This document shows positions 35,346-48,300 of a stretch of DNA of 64,000 nt, piece by piece. Position 1 is the stretch's first letter. The number at the start of each line of letters is the position of its first letter. The stretch spans positions 19,011 through 83,010 of the forward strand of contig MU839250.1 of NCBI GenBank assembly GCA_030685235.1. The letters are read 5' to 3'. Both the position numbers and the translations under genes were made by a program. The notes beneath the pieces were generated by a model. It did no database searches. It was not told the DNA's origin and saw only the letters and a list, made by a program, of their open reading frames with translations. This DNA comes from Copromyces sp. CBS 386.78 (taxonomy: Eukaryota > Ascomycota > Sordariomycetes > Sordariales > Sordariaceae).

Positions 35346-38237
35346 AATAATTTATTAATATCCTTTTTATTTTTTCCTTAGTCTTTTAAGGCTTATTTAT
35401 TTTATTAAAGAATTTTTAAACGTTTTCCTCCGTTATTTTTATTAAGTAAATACAGCGGATAATTTTTTTATAGAGCGGTACGTCTTTAATTAAATCTTTT
35501 ATTAAGGCAATAGATTTGGCGATTATCGCTACCTCCTTTTTTATTTTAAATTCGTATTTACCGGCTATATTATTAATAAAGGAGTGGAGGGAATGTGGAA
35601 GATTATCCTTATACTTTTTCCTTCGCCCTTCGATAATATTTTTTGCGATTTCGTATATAAGATTTATTTCCTGGAGCTTTAAAATAGTAATTAGCCTTTC
35701 TAATTGAGCGTAATTAGTAATATATAGCTAAAGTCGGTCCTTTTTGTAAATGAAGTTAAAGGTAGCGGCGTTAAATTCCTTAATATTAATAAGGTTTATA
35801 TTATTTTTAATATGCTTATTTATCCGAATATTAGTACGGCGCGTATTTATTAATATATATTTCCTATTAAATTTAATATATAATTCGTATAGTATATCCC
35901 GCTTAATTAGTACGAAAATGGTAGTAGTATTTATAATATTTTATATTTTCGCGCTTACGCGGTATATAATAAGAGTTTATAATAGAGCCGTTAATAGTAT
36001 TTTAGTAGGAAAGTCGGAAGTCCGCTCTTTAAATCCTTCGTCCTTAGATTAGGGAGTTTTAATGAATTAGTCTTCGATTTCTTCGTATTAGGCCGCCTTT
36101 TTATAGAAATAGTTTTTGAAGATGTAAGGAGGAAAAGAAGGGAGTTTAGAATTATTCTAGGGAGGCGTTTTCTTATAAATGTAGGTAGTTATAATAGAGA
36201 TTGGGTTAGAGAGGGTTCGGGGTATTTTTATTTAGTTATTAGGGAGCCATATTAATAAATAGCGGTCTTTATAACTTGGGTAGCTAAAATATATATTGCC
36301 TTTCTTATAATCGATATATAGTTTATAGAATTTTATTCAAGGGAATTTTAAAATAATTAGGTATTTATTAAAAAGGTTATGAATTAAAAAAGTAACAATT
36401 TCTTTATAGTAATTTATTTGTAGCCTTCTTATTACTTTTTTGTTAATTATACTTTTAATATTTTTATTTGCGAATACGAATTTTTTAGGACGAAGAAGGC
36501 GAAAACGGGGAAGATTGTACTTTATAATAAAAGAACGGTTAATAAATATAAATGTGGAATATTTATTATTAATAAAGGAAATATAGTAGTTTTTATACGT
36601 ATTAGTAATTATATACGTAGATAATAAAATTAAATTTGGAATAATATTATTTAGTAATTAGATTTATATTTCTTCTAAATCCGTTGAAGGATTCCGTTAT
36701 TTTTATAATGTAATTACCCGGCTCGGTTTTTGCGTGCGATTAAGCGTAAAAGTTAAGTATTTTTTAATTCGTTATAATATTTATTATCTGTAGCCGGCTT
36801 AATTGTAGGGGTTATAATTATATTAACGGTTTTTACCGAACGGATTTCTATAGGTTCCTACTTAGTATTACTATTATTATATTTATTTTTACCTTTCTTT
36901 TTTTTATTAATTAATTTGCCGTTAGTACGAAATTTATTATTTTAATTAATAAATCCGAAGTAATTGCGGACAATATAATTTTATTAATTGTAATAGTAGT
37001 AGAAGCCCTTTTTCTTTCGTTCTTTAAAAGTTTTAGGGTTAAATATAGTAGAAAGATTTGTAGAATTAAAGTTTATTTAATTTTTTTCTAATTTATAGGT
37101 TTATCGGCCGTAATAGGAGGGGCCGTTATAGCGTTTTTAGAAGAGGAGTTTAAATCTTTAAAGGTACCCGCAATTATTTTATTACGATAATTAGCGTCCT
37201 TTAATTTCCGGTTAACCTTTTTTACGAATTTTAATTATATAGTATAATTATCGTCTTTAGGGAAATCCTAAGTAATTAAGGTATTTCGAAGCCGTTTATT
37301 AAGTTTATTACGAAGGTACTAAATTTTTATTGCGTCGTTAAGCCCATATTTATTTATAAATTTAGTAAATTCGATTTTAAAGTGTAGGAAAGGAGTATTA
37401 CTTTAATAAAGATTAATAAAGCGTTTATTAATATTTAGTTTAACGTTAATATTATTATATCGGTTTATAAGGTATGTGAGGAAAATTTCGCCAGTCGTTT
37501 ACGGCTACTTCTTAAATTCTTTAAAGAATTTTATAAATTTCTTTAGGCCGTTATTTAATACCGAACGTAGGTTTAATCCTAATTAGAATATTGTACGTAC
37601 GATTTTAACCCGCTATATAGGGAAATAGAAGGAATCGAATTCCTATACAATCTTAATTTAATTCCGCTATAACCGGAAAGCGTTATAATATTTAGTATTA
37701 TCTTTATCCTCCCTAGTAAAGATCGGGGGGTTTTCGATAATATATTTAGAGGGTTAGGAAACGGTTATTATAATTTTTTTAAGGGCGTTAAAAGTTTCTA
37801 GTATATTAAAAGGGGCCGTAGCAAATATAATTATAATCCGTTATTATAGAACTATAATTATATATTATATTACGTTTCGTTATTCTATTATAGTATTATA
37901 ATTTATAATAACCGTCATAAACGCCCTTTCTAATAATTCGATAATAGATTTGAAAATTAATTATCGGACGACGGTTTTAGCGAAGACTTCGTAGTTTCGA
38001 AAAATTAAACGTAATTAAATATTTTCCGTAAGGCCGTTTACGAAATTCCGAATACCGCGAATAATATTAATAAATTGAAAAAAGGCTATTTAATAAACTT
38101 TAATATTAGGAATTAAGTCCTTGGTAAAAATGTTAAAGAATTCCCTAAAATTAAATAGGTCGGGGGAATTGTTTATTAATAAATTAATTCCTTATTCTAT
38201 TTTTAAAGGTTTAGAGCAATATAATCTAGTAGCGAAA

Positions 38238-38284
<47 letters not shown>

Positions 38285-38300
38285 GAGTAAAGGTTATAAT
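35346..38300 (-). pseudogene. Gypsy-B copy 1 gag, protease and pre-RT region
   Basis: Minus-strand gag runs from about 38150 to 36960. A zinc-knuckle remnant at 37004-36958 has Tyr at all Cys sites. A protease remnant near 36590-36560 reads INNKYSTF, where IDSG is expected. Downstream sequence to 35346 matches the region before RT in copy 2. The plus-strand open frames at 35516-36052 are shadows. Confidence 0.8.
38239..38284. repeat. (ATT)n microsatellite
   Basis: About 15 uninterrupted ATT units in the Gypsy-B leader. Copy 2 has only a few units at the matching place near 41720. Confidence 0.95.
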
Positions 38301-38598
38301 TACTATTATTTTGCGCGAAAAAATTAATTTATAATATAAGAGGGATTACCGTAATATAAAGGCATAATTAAGGGGGATTACCGCAATATAAAAGCGTAAT
38401 TATAATAATTAGACTACTACTTTTAAGGTCCGGTCCTAACGAATCCGCGGTTTAATAAGGCGATTTTATATATTAGGGTCCGCGATTCCTACGAGGCGAT
38501 CCCGGTATAATTCTAAACTACGTAGCTTTTCGCTACGCGACTCTAAGGGTCGAAAAGAAATATACTTATAAATGTAATAATTTAAAGGTATAATTAAC

Positions 38599-38906
38599 TA
38601 TTATAGTATAAAGGTATAAGGTAAGTAAAAATATACGTAATTATATAAAGGAATAAGAAGAAAAGTTTAAGGGTACGATCCTAAATTAGTTTTTATAGAG
38701 GCTAATTTGGGAAATTAATTCTATAACAATTTTATAAGTATTGTAGAACTAGTACGACCTATATAGCGATAGCAATAATAAGGCTATCGTAGCCTTCTGC
38801 GAAGGCCGTAATAGCCTTATATTATATTCGGAGCTATAGCCTAATCCCTGGTTCCGATAGCTGCCAACCGCATGCTCTGAATTATCATAAGGCTAACCCT
38901 GTGATA
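38599..38906 (-). repeat. 5' LTR of Gypsy-B copy 1
   Basis: 308 bp, the same length as the two LTRs of copy 2. Inner neighbour sequence (38530-38598) matches the leader of copy 2 at 41457-41525, which identifies it as a 5' LTR. Confidence 0.95.
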
Positions 38907-38911
38907 ATTAC

Positions 38912-40105
38912 CGCCCTCTTTATTAATAATACTACTTTTATTCACAATATTATCCTTAAGAAGAGATTCGATAGTAAGAAGGTTTTTAAATATTTTAAAT
39001 TGTTTAAAGAGAAGGTTGGGATTTATAAATTTAGTAACAACGAATTTAAGATTATTATTTAATTTTAATAATATAAAAAGGAATTTAAAGATATTAGTAA
39101 AAGTATTTTCCGCGACCTTAAGGCGAAGGAGATTTATATTTGGGATGAGTTTATTTAGTAATTTAAAATAATTTATAAAATTAAAGATTTTAAATAGACA
39201 GATAGTACTTTTTATATATTAAAGAAGTTTTATTCTAAATACGTTCTTTATAAGAAAAGTAAGATTATTAACGCTATTTTTACTTATTCGGCCTTATTAA
39301 TTCGCTAGTTTATTATAGATTAGTATAATACTAATTATAATATTATTAAGAATTTCTATTGGAAATTATATATCGATACTAGGTATATAATTATTTCCTT
39401 TTGAAAGAAGTATAAAAACGATATTTATATTGAGCGACTCTACTCGCACCGTAGGAAAACTCTATTCAGACCGTAGATAGAAAAGAAAATCTAAAGTTTC
39501 TCTATAAGTAAAAGGGCTCTCAGTACGTATATTAGCCCAGATTTTTCCTTATTTTTTTCTTTATTTTCTAAGCCCTACATCACTTGTTTACGCCGTTTAT
39601 AAAGTCTCAAATTCGAAAGTACTTAGAACTATTAAAATCTAGGGCTGCTAAAGTTAAATATAAGAAAAATCTGGCTGATCTAAGAGCCGTAAGAGGCGTA
39701 AAATAGATTGAAAAATCTATAAAAATTCAAGAAGTATTTTAGTCCTACTTTTATCTTTAATTACTTTATTTTTACCGAGATAAATGTAGAAGTTTAAATT
39801 TTATTTACGGTGTGAATAGAGTTTCCCTACGGTGCGAGTAGAGTCGCTCTTTAAGAAGGCTACCTTAATAAAACTATAATAGAAGGAAACTTATATATTT
39901 GTAAAGGAGGAACCTTTACAACTATTAAAGCATAGCGTTTACTAATTAAATAATTAATTAACCTTTTTCTACCCCTCTATACGTATTTCTATTAAGAGGA
40001 TTTATTATAAAATATAATTATTAGAAGGTAGCAAATATTATATTTCGTAAATATAAAAATTACTAGGCCTGCCCTTAGCGAGGGATATATATTAAGCGTA
40101 ACTCT
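38912..40105 (+). pseudogene. Decayed frame, gag-like, unassigned retroelement
   Basis: The plus-strand frame starts with KKRFDSKKVFKYFKLFKEK near 38955, and about 150 codons are open apart from RIP-type stops. It continues after the MITE (39858 on) with KKATLIKL. The composition, rich in Lys and Phe with an E-x-Y-I-W-D-E-F segment, resembles Ty3/Gypsy gag proteins, but I cannot assign it. It is the host sequence into which Gypsy-B copy 1, the MITE and the truncated LTR inserted. Confidence 0.45.
39432..39849. mobile_element. MITE with 22-bp-iterated TIRs
   Basis: 418 bp. The ends begin GAGCGACTCTACTCGCACCG, with TIRs of about 45 bp and CTCTA at TIR positions 7 and 29. It is the same design as the MITE at 57638-58064. 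Flanking octamers (TTTATATT and TTTAAGAA) do not match, so the target duplication is decayed or the ends were rearranged. The interior is lightly RIPed and holds a short coding-like stretch. Confidence 0.8.
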
Positions 40106-40402
40106 TATTACGGTGCAAAGGCACAAGGTAGGTAAGAATATACGTAATTGCACGAAGGAGTAAGAGGAAAGGTTTAAGGGTGTGATCCCAGACTGGTCTT
40201 TATAGAGGCCAGTCTGGGAGATCAGCTCTGTAGCAATCTTATAAGTATTGTAGAACTAGCACGACCTATGTAGCGATGGCGATAATAAAGCTATTATAAC
40301 CTTCTACGAAAGCTGTAATAGCTTTATACTATATTCGGAGCTATAGCCTAATCTTTAGCTCCGACAGTTGTTAACCGTATATTCTAAACCGTTATAAAGT
40401 TA
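40106..40402 (-). repeat. Truncated Gypsy-B LTR (solo or 3' LTR)
   Basis: Matches the 308-bp LTR except for its outermost ~11 bp, which is cut at 40403 by a TIR element. The left flank is not Gypsy-B leader, so it is not a 5' LTR. It keeps many CA/TG pairs, for example CCCAGACTGG, and is the least RIPed Gypsy-B LTR here. Confidence 0.85.
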
Positions 40403-40427
40403 GAGAAACGCTATTCGCACCGCCACT
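40403..40427 (+). mobile_element. TIR fragment of a MITE/Mutator-like element
   Basis: GAGAAACGCTATTCGCACCG fits the shared TIR consensus over its first 22 bp. It is cut after 25 bp by the Gypsy-D LTR. The remainder must lie beyond Gypsy-D, outside the window. Confidence 0.65.
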
Positions 40428-40644
40428 TGTTATGGGGCTAGCGCCCTGGGTTTGTAACCTGGTTGATACTAGGTTATGACCTGCGAGGCTCTGGCTCGGC
40501 TACCCTGGCCTTAGTATAGTGGTATATAAAACCCTTTCCAAACTACACCTTCTGCGCAGTCTTCTCTCTTGTTCTCTTTGTCAAATATAGTATTTCAACT
40601 TTATACGACTACTCGCTGTACTTTACTCTTATAAACCCGTTATA
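40428..40644 (+). repeat. 5' LTR of Gypsy-D
   Basis: Begins TGTTATGGGGCTAGCGCC and ends CCCGTTATA, consistent with TG...CA ends after RIP. It contains a TATA box (GTATATAAAA near 40520). The first ~150 bp are almost un-RIPed. A gag-like frame follows. The 3' LTR is not in the window. Confidence 0.65.
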
Positions 40645-40679
40645 TTATATTTGACCCTCTTTTTAACCTTCGTCGCCGT

Positions 40680-41148
40680 TATTATTTTTTCGTAGGTACA
40701 CCTAAGAATTTCCCCTCTTTCATTACTTTCGTCTCCTTTAATAACGAAAATCCTTTATTTACCCTCTCCGTCGCTTACTATCCAGACTTCCGTCCCTTTT
40801 AATAATAGTACTAGCTACTTTCCTAACGATTCTTTAGTCGTAAGACTCTTAAGAACGGCTATAGTAATTTACTACTACCTTTTAATTTTTATTAATTAAA
40901 ATCGTTACTAATATAAGAATCCCCGCTATTCTTACCGCCCCCGCCGTTATTTTTAAGCTAGTATTCCCGTACTTTAAAAAATTTTCCGGCGCTAAAGAGG
41001 ACTTTAAAACTTAAATTCTTAGCGTTCAAATTAAATTCTATATAAATAGGCTCGCTATTAGCGATATAAAAGCGTAATTTTATTATTTATTTACTTACTT
41101 TTCGCCTTCCGTTAAGAAGCCTTTTATTACCTTCGCCGCCTCACCTCG
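40680..41148 (+). pseudogene. Gypsy-D gag, 5' part
   Basis: The plus frame contains KFFRR-like and FSGAKEDFKTQILSVQIKF (Q partly inferred) near 40980-41045, which resembles the core of fungal Ty3/Gypsy Gag proteins. It is cut by Gypsy-B copy 2 with duplication CCTCG and resumes at 55867. RIP stops present. Confidence 0.55.
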
Positions 41149-41456
41149 TATTATAGGGTTAGCCTTGTAATAGTTCAGAGTATACGGTTGGCAGCTATCG
41201 GAGCTAAGGATTAGGCTATAGCTCCGAATATAGTATAAGGCTATTACGGCCTTCGTAGAAGGCTACAATAGCCTTATTATCGCTATCGCTGTATAGGTCG
41301 TACCAATTTTATAATACTTATAAGATTATTATAGAGCTAATCTCTTAAATTGGCCTTTATAAAGATTAGTTTGGGATTGTACTTTTAAACCTTTTTTCTT
41401 ATTCCTTCGTATATTTACGTATATTTTTACCTATTTTATACCTTTGTACTATAATA
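41149..41456 (+). repeat. 5' LTR of Gypsy-B copy 2
   Basis: 308 bp, begins TATTATAGGG and ends ACTATAATA. Same length as 55554-55861 with substitutions only. Confidence 0.95.
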
Positions 41457-41799
41457 GTTAATTGTACCTTTAAACTATTATGTTTATATATATTTTTTTT
41501 TCGACCTTTGGAGTCGCGCGGCGAGAAGTTGCGTAGTTTAGAATTATATTAGGATTACTTCGTAGGAGTCGTAGACTCCGGTATGTAGAGTTACTTTGTT
41601 AAATTGCGGATTCGTTAGGACCGGACCTTAAAAGTAGTAGTTTAGTTATTACGATTGCGCTTTTATGTTGTAGTAGTCCTCTTTATATTATAGATTAATT
41701 TCTTTGTAGAAGACGATAGTAATTACCATTATTATTTTAGCGATAATAATAATACCGGTAATAATATTTCGCTGCCGGATTATATTGTTCTAAGCTTTT

Positions 41800-43072
41800 A
41801 GGAAATAGGATAAGGAATTAATTTATTAGTAAACGATTCCCCCGATTTATTCGATTTTAGAAAACTTTTCGATATTTTTACCGAGGATTTAATTTCCGAT
41901 ATTAACGTTTATTGGATAGCTTTTCTTTAATTTATTAATATTATTTATAGTATTCGGGATTTTATAAATAGTTTTATAGAAGATATTCGGCTATATTTAA
42001 TTTTTTGAAATTACGAAGTTTTTGTTAGAACTATTGTTTAATAACTAATTTTTAAATTTATTATTGAATTATTAGGAAGGGCGCTTATAACGGTTATTAT
42101 AAATTATAATATTATAGTAAAATAACGAAACGTGGTATAATATATAATTATAATTCTATAATAGCAGATTATAATTATATTTATTATAGCCCCTTTTAAT
42201 ATACTGGAAATTTCTAATGCCCTTAAGGAGGTTATAATAGCTATTTCCTAGCCCTTTAAGCGTATTATTAAAAGCCCTCCGATTTTTATTAGGGAGGATA
42301 AAGATAATATTAAATATTATAACGCTTTCTAATTATAGTAGAATTAAATTAGGATTGCGTAGGAGTTCGATTCCTTTTATTTTTTTATAGAGTAAATTAA
42401 AATCGTATGCGTAATATTCTAATTAGGACTAAACCTATATTTAGTATTAAACGACGGCCTAAAGAAATTTATAGAATTTTTTAGGGAATTTGGGAAATAA
42501 TTATAAGCGACCGGCGAAGTTTTCTTTATATACTTTATAGACCGATATAATAATATTAATATTAAGTTAAATATTAATAAACGTTTTATTAATTTTTATT
42601 AGGGTAATATTCTTTTCTTACGTTTCGAAATCGAGTTTCTTAAATTTATAGATAAATGTGGGTTTAATAACGCGATAAAAGTTTATTATTTTTGTAATAA
42701 ATTTAATAAATAGTTTCGAAGTATTTTAATTATTTGGGATTTCTTTGAAGACGACGATTATATTATATAGTTAAAGTTTGTAAAGAAAGTTAATTAGAAG
42801 TTAGAAAATGCTAATTATTATAATAAAGTAGTCGTAGGTATTTTTAAGGATTTAAACTCTTCTTTCAATAATATTATAGCGGCCCTTCCTATTATATTTA
42901 ATAAATTTATAAGTTAAGGAGGAAATTAAATGGATTTTAATTTTATAAATCTTTTTATTATATTCGACCCTAAGGTTTTTAAAGAACGAAGGGAGAAGGG
43001 CTTTTACTACTATTATAATTAGTAAAGTTATATTGCCCGTAATTATTTTAGATTTATTAATTAAAGCGGTAA
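41800..43072 (+). pseudogene. Gypsy-B copy 2 gag
   Basis: Plus-strand frame ending in a zinc-knuckle remnant at 43005-43046 that reads YYYYN..SYIARNY, where CCHC is expected (Cys and His to Tyr). The LINE is inserted just after it at 43086. The frame resumes at 50431 with a Lys-rich stretch. It matches the copy 1 gag. Confidence 0.8.
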
Positions 43073-43639
43073 ACTTTATATAATATTATTATTGGTCTTA
43101 TATACGCTAACTATTGTCTAGTCTACCTAGTGGGCATGCGGTGCTGCTTCTATTCGTAGTTAGGGGGAAAAACCGTGCTTTACAGCCGGGTAAAAACCCC
43201 TTACTTCGCTATTACGACGGTTACGCTATAACGCCGCCACCTTCTTTATTTATCTCCCTCTTTAAATAGCTTTACCGCCTTCTAAAAACTATAATTATAA
43301 ATTCCCGCCGTATAATCCCTCCGGCCCCTTACCCCCTTTCTATCTCCCCTTCTACCCTAATTAATAGACTTAAATAATTGTATACCTATAATATTATCCC
43401 TTACTATTCCCCTTTTCTACTACTCGTTACCGCCTATAACTACGCTAGAGCACGCTATTTTATTCTAATTTAATTATTTATAATTATAGCGCCCTACACT
43501 TACTTTATAAATTCTTACCTATTGCTCTTCTTCCTTTTTAAACTTTCCTTCTTTCTTCCCCTTTATACCTTCTAATTTCTTTACTATTATCCGCCCGTAA
43601 TCTTCCCATACTTAGCCCGCTTACACTACTTTATTATAC

Positions 43640-44960
43640 TTATAATTTTTTTATAATATCTCCCGCTAACGAAATTAACTCGTTTAATAATAGGGTTAAA
43701 ATACTTAAAGCGAAAGCTACTAAAGTTTCCGATAGTAAATTAAAAGTTACCGTATTAGCTCTAACTATACTCTATACTCCTTTTAGCCGGAAGGTTAAAG
43801 CCGTTATCCGCGCTGTAATTAAAAATAATTTTTTAAAAGAAATTAAAGCCGATAATATTAAAAAATACGAAGCCGTTACAATTTATTTCTATTTTCTAAC
43901 GGACGACGTTTAATATTTTTAATATATTAAAGCGCTCTATTATATAATCCCGCGCGTACTCTATAATTATTCGTCGTTTTATTTTATTTATAATAAAGTT
44001 CGCTACTTTATTAATCCTTATAAGTTCTATTGTTATTCCGGTTTAATATTGTATTAGAATCGTTATTAATTTTATATTAATTAAGCCGTATATTATTTAT
44101 AAATACTATAAGTATAATAAGTATTTTAAAATATATCCGGGCAATTATTACGTTAACGCTGTTCGCGCCCTTATTAAAACTACGTTCGAAATTCATTATA
44201 TTTTCGCCAGTATCTTAATACCTTTTTTATTATCCGACGCCTTTACTAAAGTAACCTTTATATAGTATACGGTTACTGAAGTCGAAAATACCGACGATGC
44301 TATTTCAATTTTTAATAGTAATTAGAATAATTTTATAGAAATTTTTAGCCCCTTTATTACTTTAAAGAAGCAGAAGTTAGAGACCGACGCTAGCGGTTAT
44401 AATATAGATATTAGTATTATCTACTATAATACTACGTTTTTACGTATTACTATTAATAAAGTTCTTTATATTATAGAGGCGTTAGTTATTAAAATTAATT
44501 CCTAATCTATTACGTTTAATAATTAATTTAGCGAAGTTAATAATTGTATTAAAAATATTGAAGATACTTCTATTAATATTAGTACTATTTTTAAATCCGT
44601 CTCTTCCTACTTTAATTCTATTACGGATATTGTAAGTCCTTTCTAATTCCTATTAAAGCTCCGTTATTAACCCATCCTTAAATCGAAAATATATAAGCTA
44701 TAAACTAATCTACTTATTTTAAAGTATTTATTATATCGATTAACCTTATTTTCAATCCCGTTTCGGCCGTCGGAAATAAGCGTAGCGGTATAAAGATTTT
44801 ACTTTAACGGTCCGAAATTAACGAAAACGAATTTTTATTAAACGAAAAGGGAATTAATTCCGATAACAATTATTCTAGCGCCGATAGTAGCAAAAGTAAA
44901 TATATTAGGCCCATTTCGTCTCCAGCCGGCCCTTCGATTAATTAGCCTATAGACAATTCC
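43640..44960 (+). pseudogene. Coding-like segment of unknown origin inside the LINE 3' part
   Basis: On the plus strand, opposite to the LINE, a frame starts SPANEINSFNNRVKILKAKA near 43665 and stays open for about 90 codons. It then continues to about 44950 with stops that are all explicable as RIP of Gln codons. The minus strand here has many more non-RIP stops. No family recognised. It could be a separate insertion in the LINE, captured sequence, or an antisense gene of the element. Confidence 0.4.
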
Positions 44961-45149
44961 GTTTAAAAGGTTTAAACTTAATATTTCTTTAATATTTCCT
45001 ATCCGTATTCTTCATAGCGCTATTGCACTACTTTTCGTAATCTATTTTTAGGATTAAATAATTAAAATATTGGAAGTAAATAGTATTATTCTAATATTAT
45101 TATATTTTTATAATAATTCCGGTTAGTAGCTTCTTATAGTTTTTCTTTA

Positions 45150-48100
45150 TATTTAAGTATAATAATTTAGGGGGTAGATAAATATATTCCTATATTCGTT
45201 TTCTAATAATTATTTAATATTTCCTAGTACCTCCTTTATTTCTTTTACTTATTCGATCTTTATTATTAAGCGGTACTCTTATAATCTACCTAATTATAAA
45301 GCTTAGCGAAGGATTTTATCCGTACCCTATACGTCTTCGAATTAGTCGTAAAATTATTCAATATTTATAGGCTACGATAAATCCTTTAACCTTATATTTT
45401 CTATTTTTATATAATTTAGTACAATATATTCAAACGTTTCTTTTTCTAATCCGTACCGATAGTGAAGTATAAGGATATCCGATACTTTTCTTTCGAATAG
45501 GAAAGCCTTAAAGCCGATTTTCCTTATCCTAACTTAAATTAGGAAGGAATTTATTATTTTAAAAAAATAGTATAGCGTTATATTATTGTCCGTGCTAAGC
45601 TAAGTATAATATTGTAGGGTAATTCTATTGAATTTCGTCCGTACTTTAGTAATATTTAATTTCTTCTTCTTTTTTATAGCTTCTACTATTTTAATATACT
45701 ATTTTATAATTTATTCTCTTCTAATAGCCGTTTTTAACTACTTTTCTCTTTTGCCCGGCGTAAGTTCTTTAGCCTCCTTTTATAATATAATAAATAAGGC
45801 TTAACGTTAAACCTATCCTACCTTTACCTTACCGCTAATTAGTAATAATTATAACGGTTTCCTTTTTTTACCCGTTCGGAATTTTACTATAATTTTTTTA
45901 GGCGTCCCCTTTATAAAGGTCGCCGCCAGGGACTTATTAAGCCAATCTTCGAATACCCTTACCTTCTTATTGAAGTAGAGGTCGAATAATAGGTAAAAGG
46001 TCTCTATTTTAATATTAAATATTAATATTAATTTATATATTCTAAATACTACTTTAAAGTAATTTATTTACGTTATTACGAATAATTTTACGAATTTTCT
46101 AAATTCTTTTAATAGTTTTATAGGGGTATAGTACACCGACGTTCTATAGGTTATAACCGTATAGATTACTTTTATATATATTTCCTTTACTCTAATTAAA
46201 TTATAACCCTATATTTTTACTATAATACGAATAAATATAAAAATCTAAGTTAATATTTTCTTTTTAATTATTTAAAAATAAGTATAGTAAATTAATTTAT
46301 AGTTTAATTATATTCCGAGGAATTTCGCCGATTCTATAGGGGTTAATTAATAATCCCCGAATATAACCGTTTCGGCCTTCGGTACCTAGGTTTTAATAAA
46401 GTAAATAAATTCGGATTTATTAGCTTCGAATTCTATACCCTTCTCTTCTATTTAAATATAATATATCCGTTATATTTTTTAAAGCTTCTTATAATTATCT
46501 TCTATTAACTTCGAAAAGGCTAAGATATTAGTATCGTTTATAAAGGCTACTATTACTATCCCTTTTAACTCTTTTAATATTTTATATAATATAGTAATAA
46601 AAATAAAAAACAGGACAAATAATAAGGGGGAGTTTTAAAGTACCCTAACGGGTATTTTAAATTCTTATAATAATTTCTTATTGAAGAATAAACTTCCCCG
46701 ACAATCCGTTAAAATTTTTTCAACCTAATAGAATAATTAATATAGTAACCCCTTCCCTTATAAGGTATAAAGGAGTTACCGGTAGTTTACTTTATCGAAC
46801 GCCCCTTTAAAATTTAAAAATAGTAGTAAAATTACCGTTTTTAATTTTTATGCCGTATATACTGTATTAATAACGATATAGACTATAAATTTTATCGATT
46901 TTCCTTTCCTATTTACTATTTACTTATTTAGTAAGAATCTATATTCTTCTACCGTTTAAACGAATCTTTCTATTATAATTACTTTTAGTACCTTCCCTAC
47001 GCAATTTAAGAACGCGATAGGGCGCTATATACCCGCCGTCTTCTATTATATTACTATTTTACTAAATTTCTTTAATATAATTATTTTTATATAATATTAT
47101 TAGGATAGGAAAAAGCCGAGGGTAAAATTCGCCGTTACGATTATTATTAGCGTTTAGGCTAGCGGTTTTTTATAAATTTTAAATAGTTTATTAGAAAGTT
47201 AATCGTTTCTAAGAGCTTTATTAGGTGCTATCTAGCTAAAGGTCTTAATTATATTATTTATATTTATTTTATAATTTATAAGTAATTCCCTTTGCTTCTT
47301 TTCCTTCTAATCTAGTAATTAATTAGTAAATACTTCGACCCCTAGGAAAAATTGCTTTACTAATATTTCTACTTTCCCGTTGTAATTTCTTCTTTCCTCT
47401 ATATTAATTTCTTTATATAACGTTAAGAATTTCGGAAGTTCTGGCGGTAAATAATTTTACGTCCTACTTTATTATTTTAACGCTTAAAATTTTTTAAGGT
47501 TTTTCAATGTATTCTTTATTAAAGTACGCTATTATTTTATTTATATAAAATTAATAGTTTCGGTTTATTTCCGTTACGCTTTTTCTATTTCTCTTCTACG
47601 TAATAGTATCTTCTTTATTCGCTAAACCTTCGTTATTTTCTTTACCTATTTAATAGTTTCCTTTATATTTAAATCTTATTAGTCTACGCGTTTTCCTACC
47701 CCCTATTTCCGTTTCGGTACCGCCTTTTCTATAATCTTTACTAATTTATTTATTAATTTTCCTATTACTTTTTCTAATTCTTTAATTGTAAAGACCCTAA
47801 TTAAGATTATAATCTTTTCTACCGTTAATTCTTTTACGTATTAAATATTTATTAATACTTAGTTATATCCTTTAATAGCGCCTTTTAATATTTTATTATT
47901 ATTTATATAAATTAAAACCGATTAAATTTAATAGTTTAACCCGGTAAGGATAAGGTCTTTTATTATTTAGTACATAGTATAGAATTTATTTAATATTTAA
48001 ATATAATTAATAATATTATTGAATTCTTATTGGGAAGCGTTCCCTAGTTTAATCGGTTCGCTTATAAGCGTTATTAGCGTTAAATAATAGTTTAATATTA

Positions 48101-48300
48101 ATAAAAAGAATATTTAATTATCCTAATTTTATTTTCTATAAATATTTTACTACGGGTAATAGAAGTTTATATCCCCGACTATAATATCTTTTCTTTAAAG
48201 TTTCGTTATAATCTCTTTAAAGGGGGTATATTAATCCCGTTTTAAGCCTACATCCTAAATTAATAAATAAACTAATTATACTTTTATTTCGTTTTCTCCC
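45150..48300 (-). pseudogene. LINE ORF2: endonuclease C-part, reverse transcriptase, C-terminal zinc region
   Basis: Minus-strand RT motifs are clear. IPVRVLQNSPLL near 46655-46620 corresponds to the family's IPxGLPQGSPLS. FINDTNIL at 46544-46520 corresponds to F-[AV]-D-D (first Asp to Asn). A linker between endonuclease and RT with LPPELPKF is near 47465-47440. The C-terminal part at 45550-45350 has YGLEKETFEYIVLN, where LINEs carry a Cys/His motif. It copies LINE RNA by target-primed reverse transcription. Stops throughout. Confidence 0.85.

Larger units (their letters stand above)
35346..38906 (-). mobile_element. Gypsy-B copy 1, proximal half (5' LTR, gag, protease), minus strand
   Basis: Colinear with 41149-52000 of the complete Gypsy-B element once the LINE is removed. 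It runs from the 5' LTR outer end at 38906 to the Helitron junction at 35346 and resumes at 2516. Together with 357-2516 it makes one element whose 3' end lies outside the window. The outer flank at 38907-38911 is ATTAC. The second target copy is not visible. Confidence 0.85.

Noticed and set aside
35516..36052. Two plus-strand open frames of 63 and 100 codons
   Set aside because: They are antisense to the Gypsy-B copy 1 coding region, which aligns on the minus strand with 51.1-51.9 kb.
39424..39857. An 8-bp target duplication around the MITE at 39432
   Set aside because: TTTATATT and TTTAAGAA agree at only about half of the positions, which is not enough to claim a duplication.
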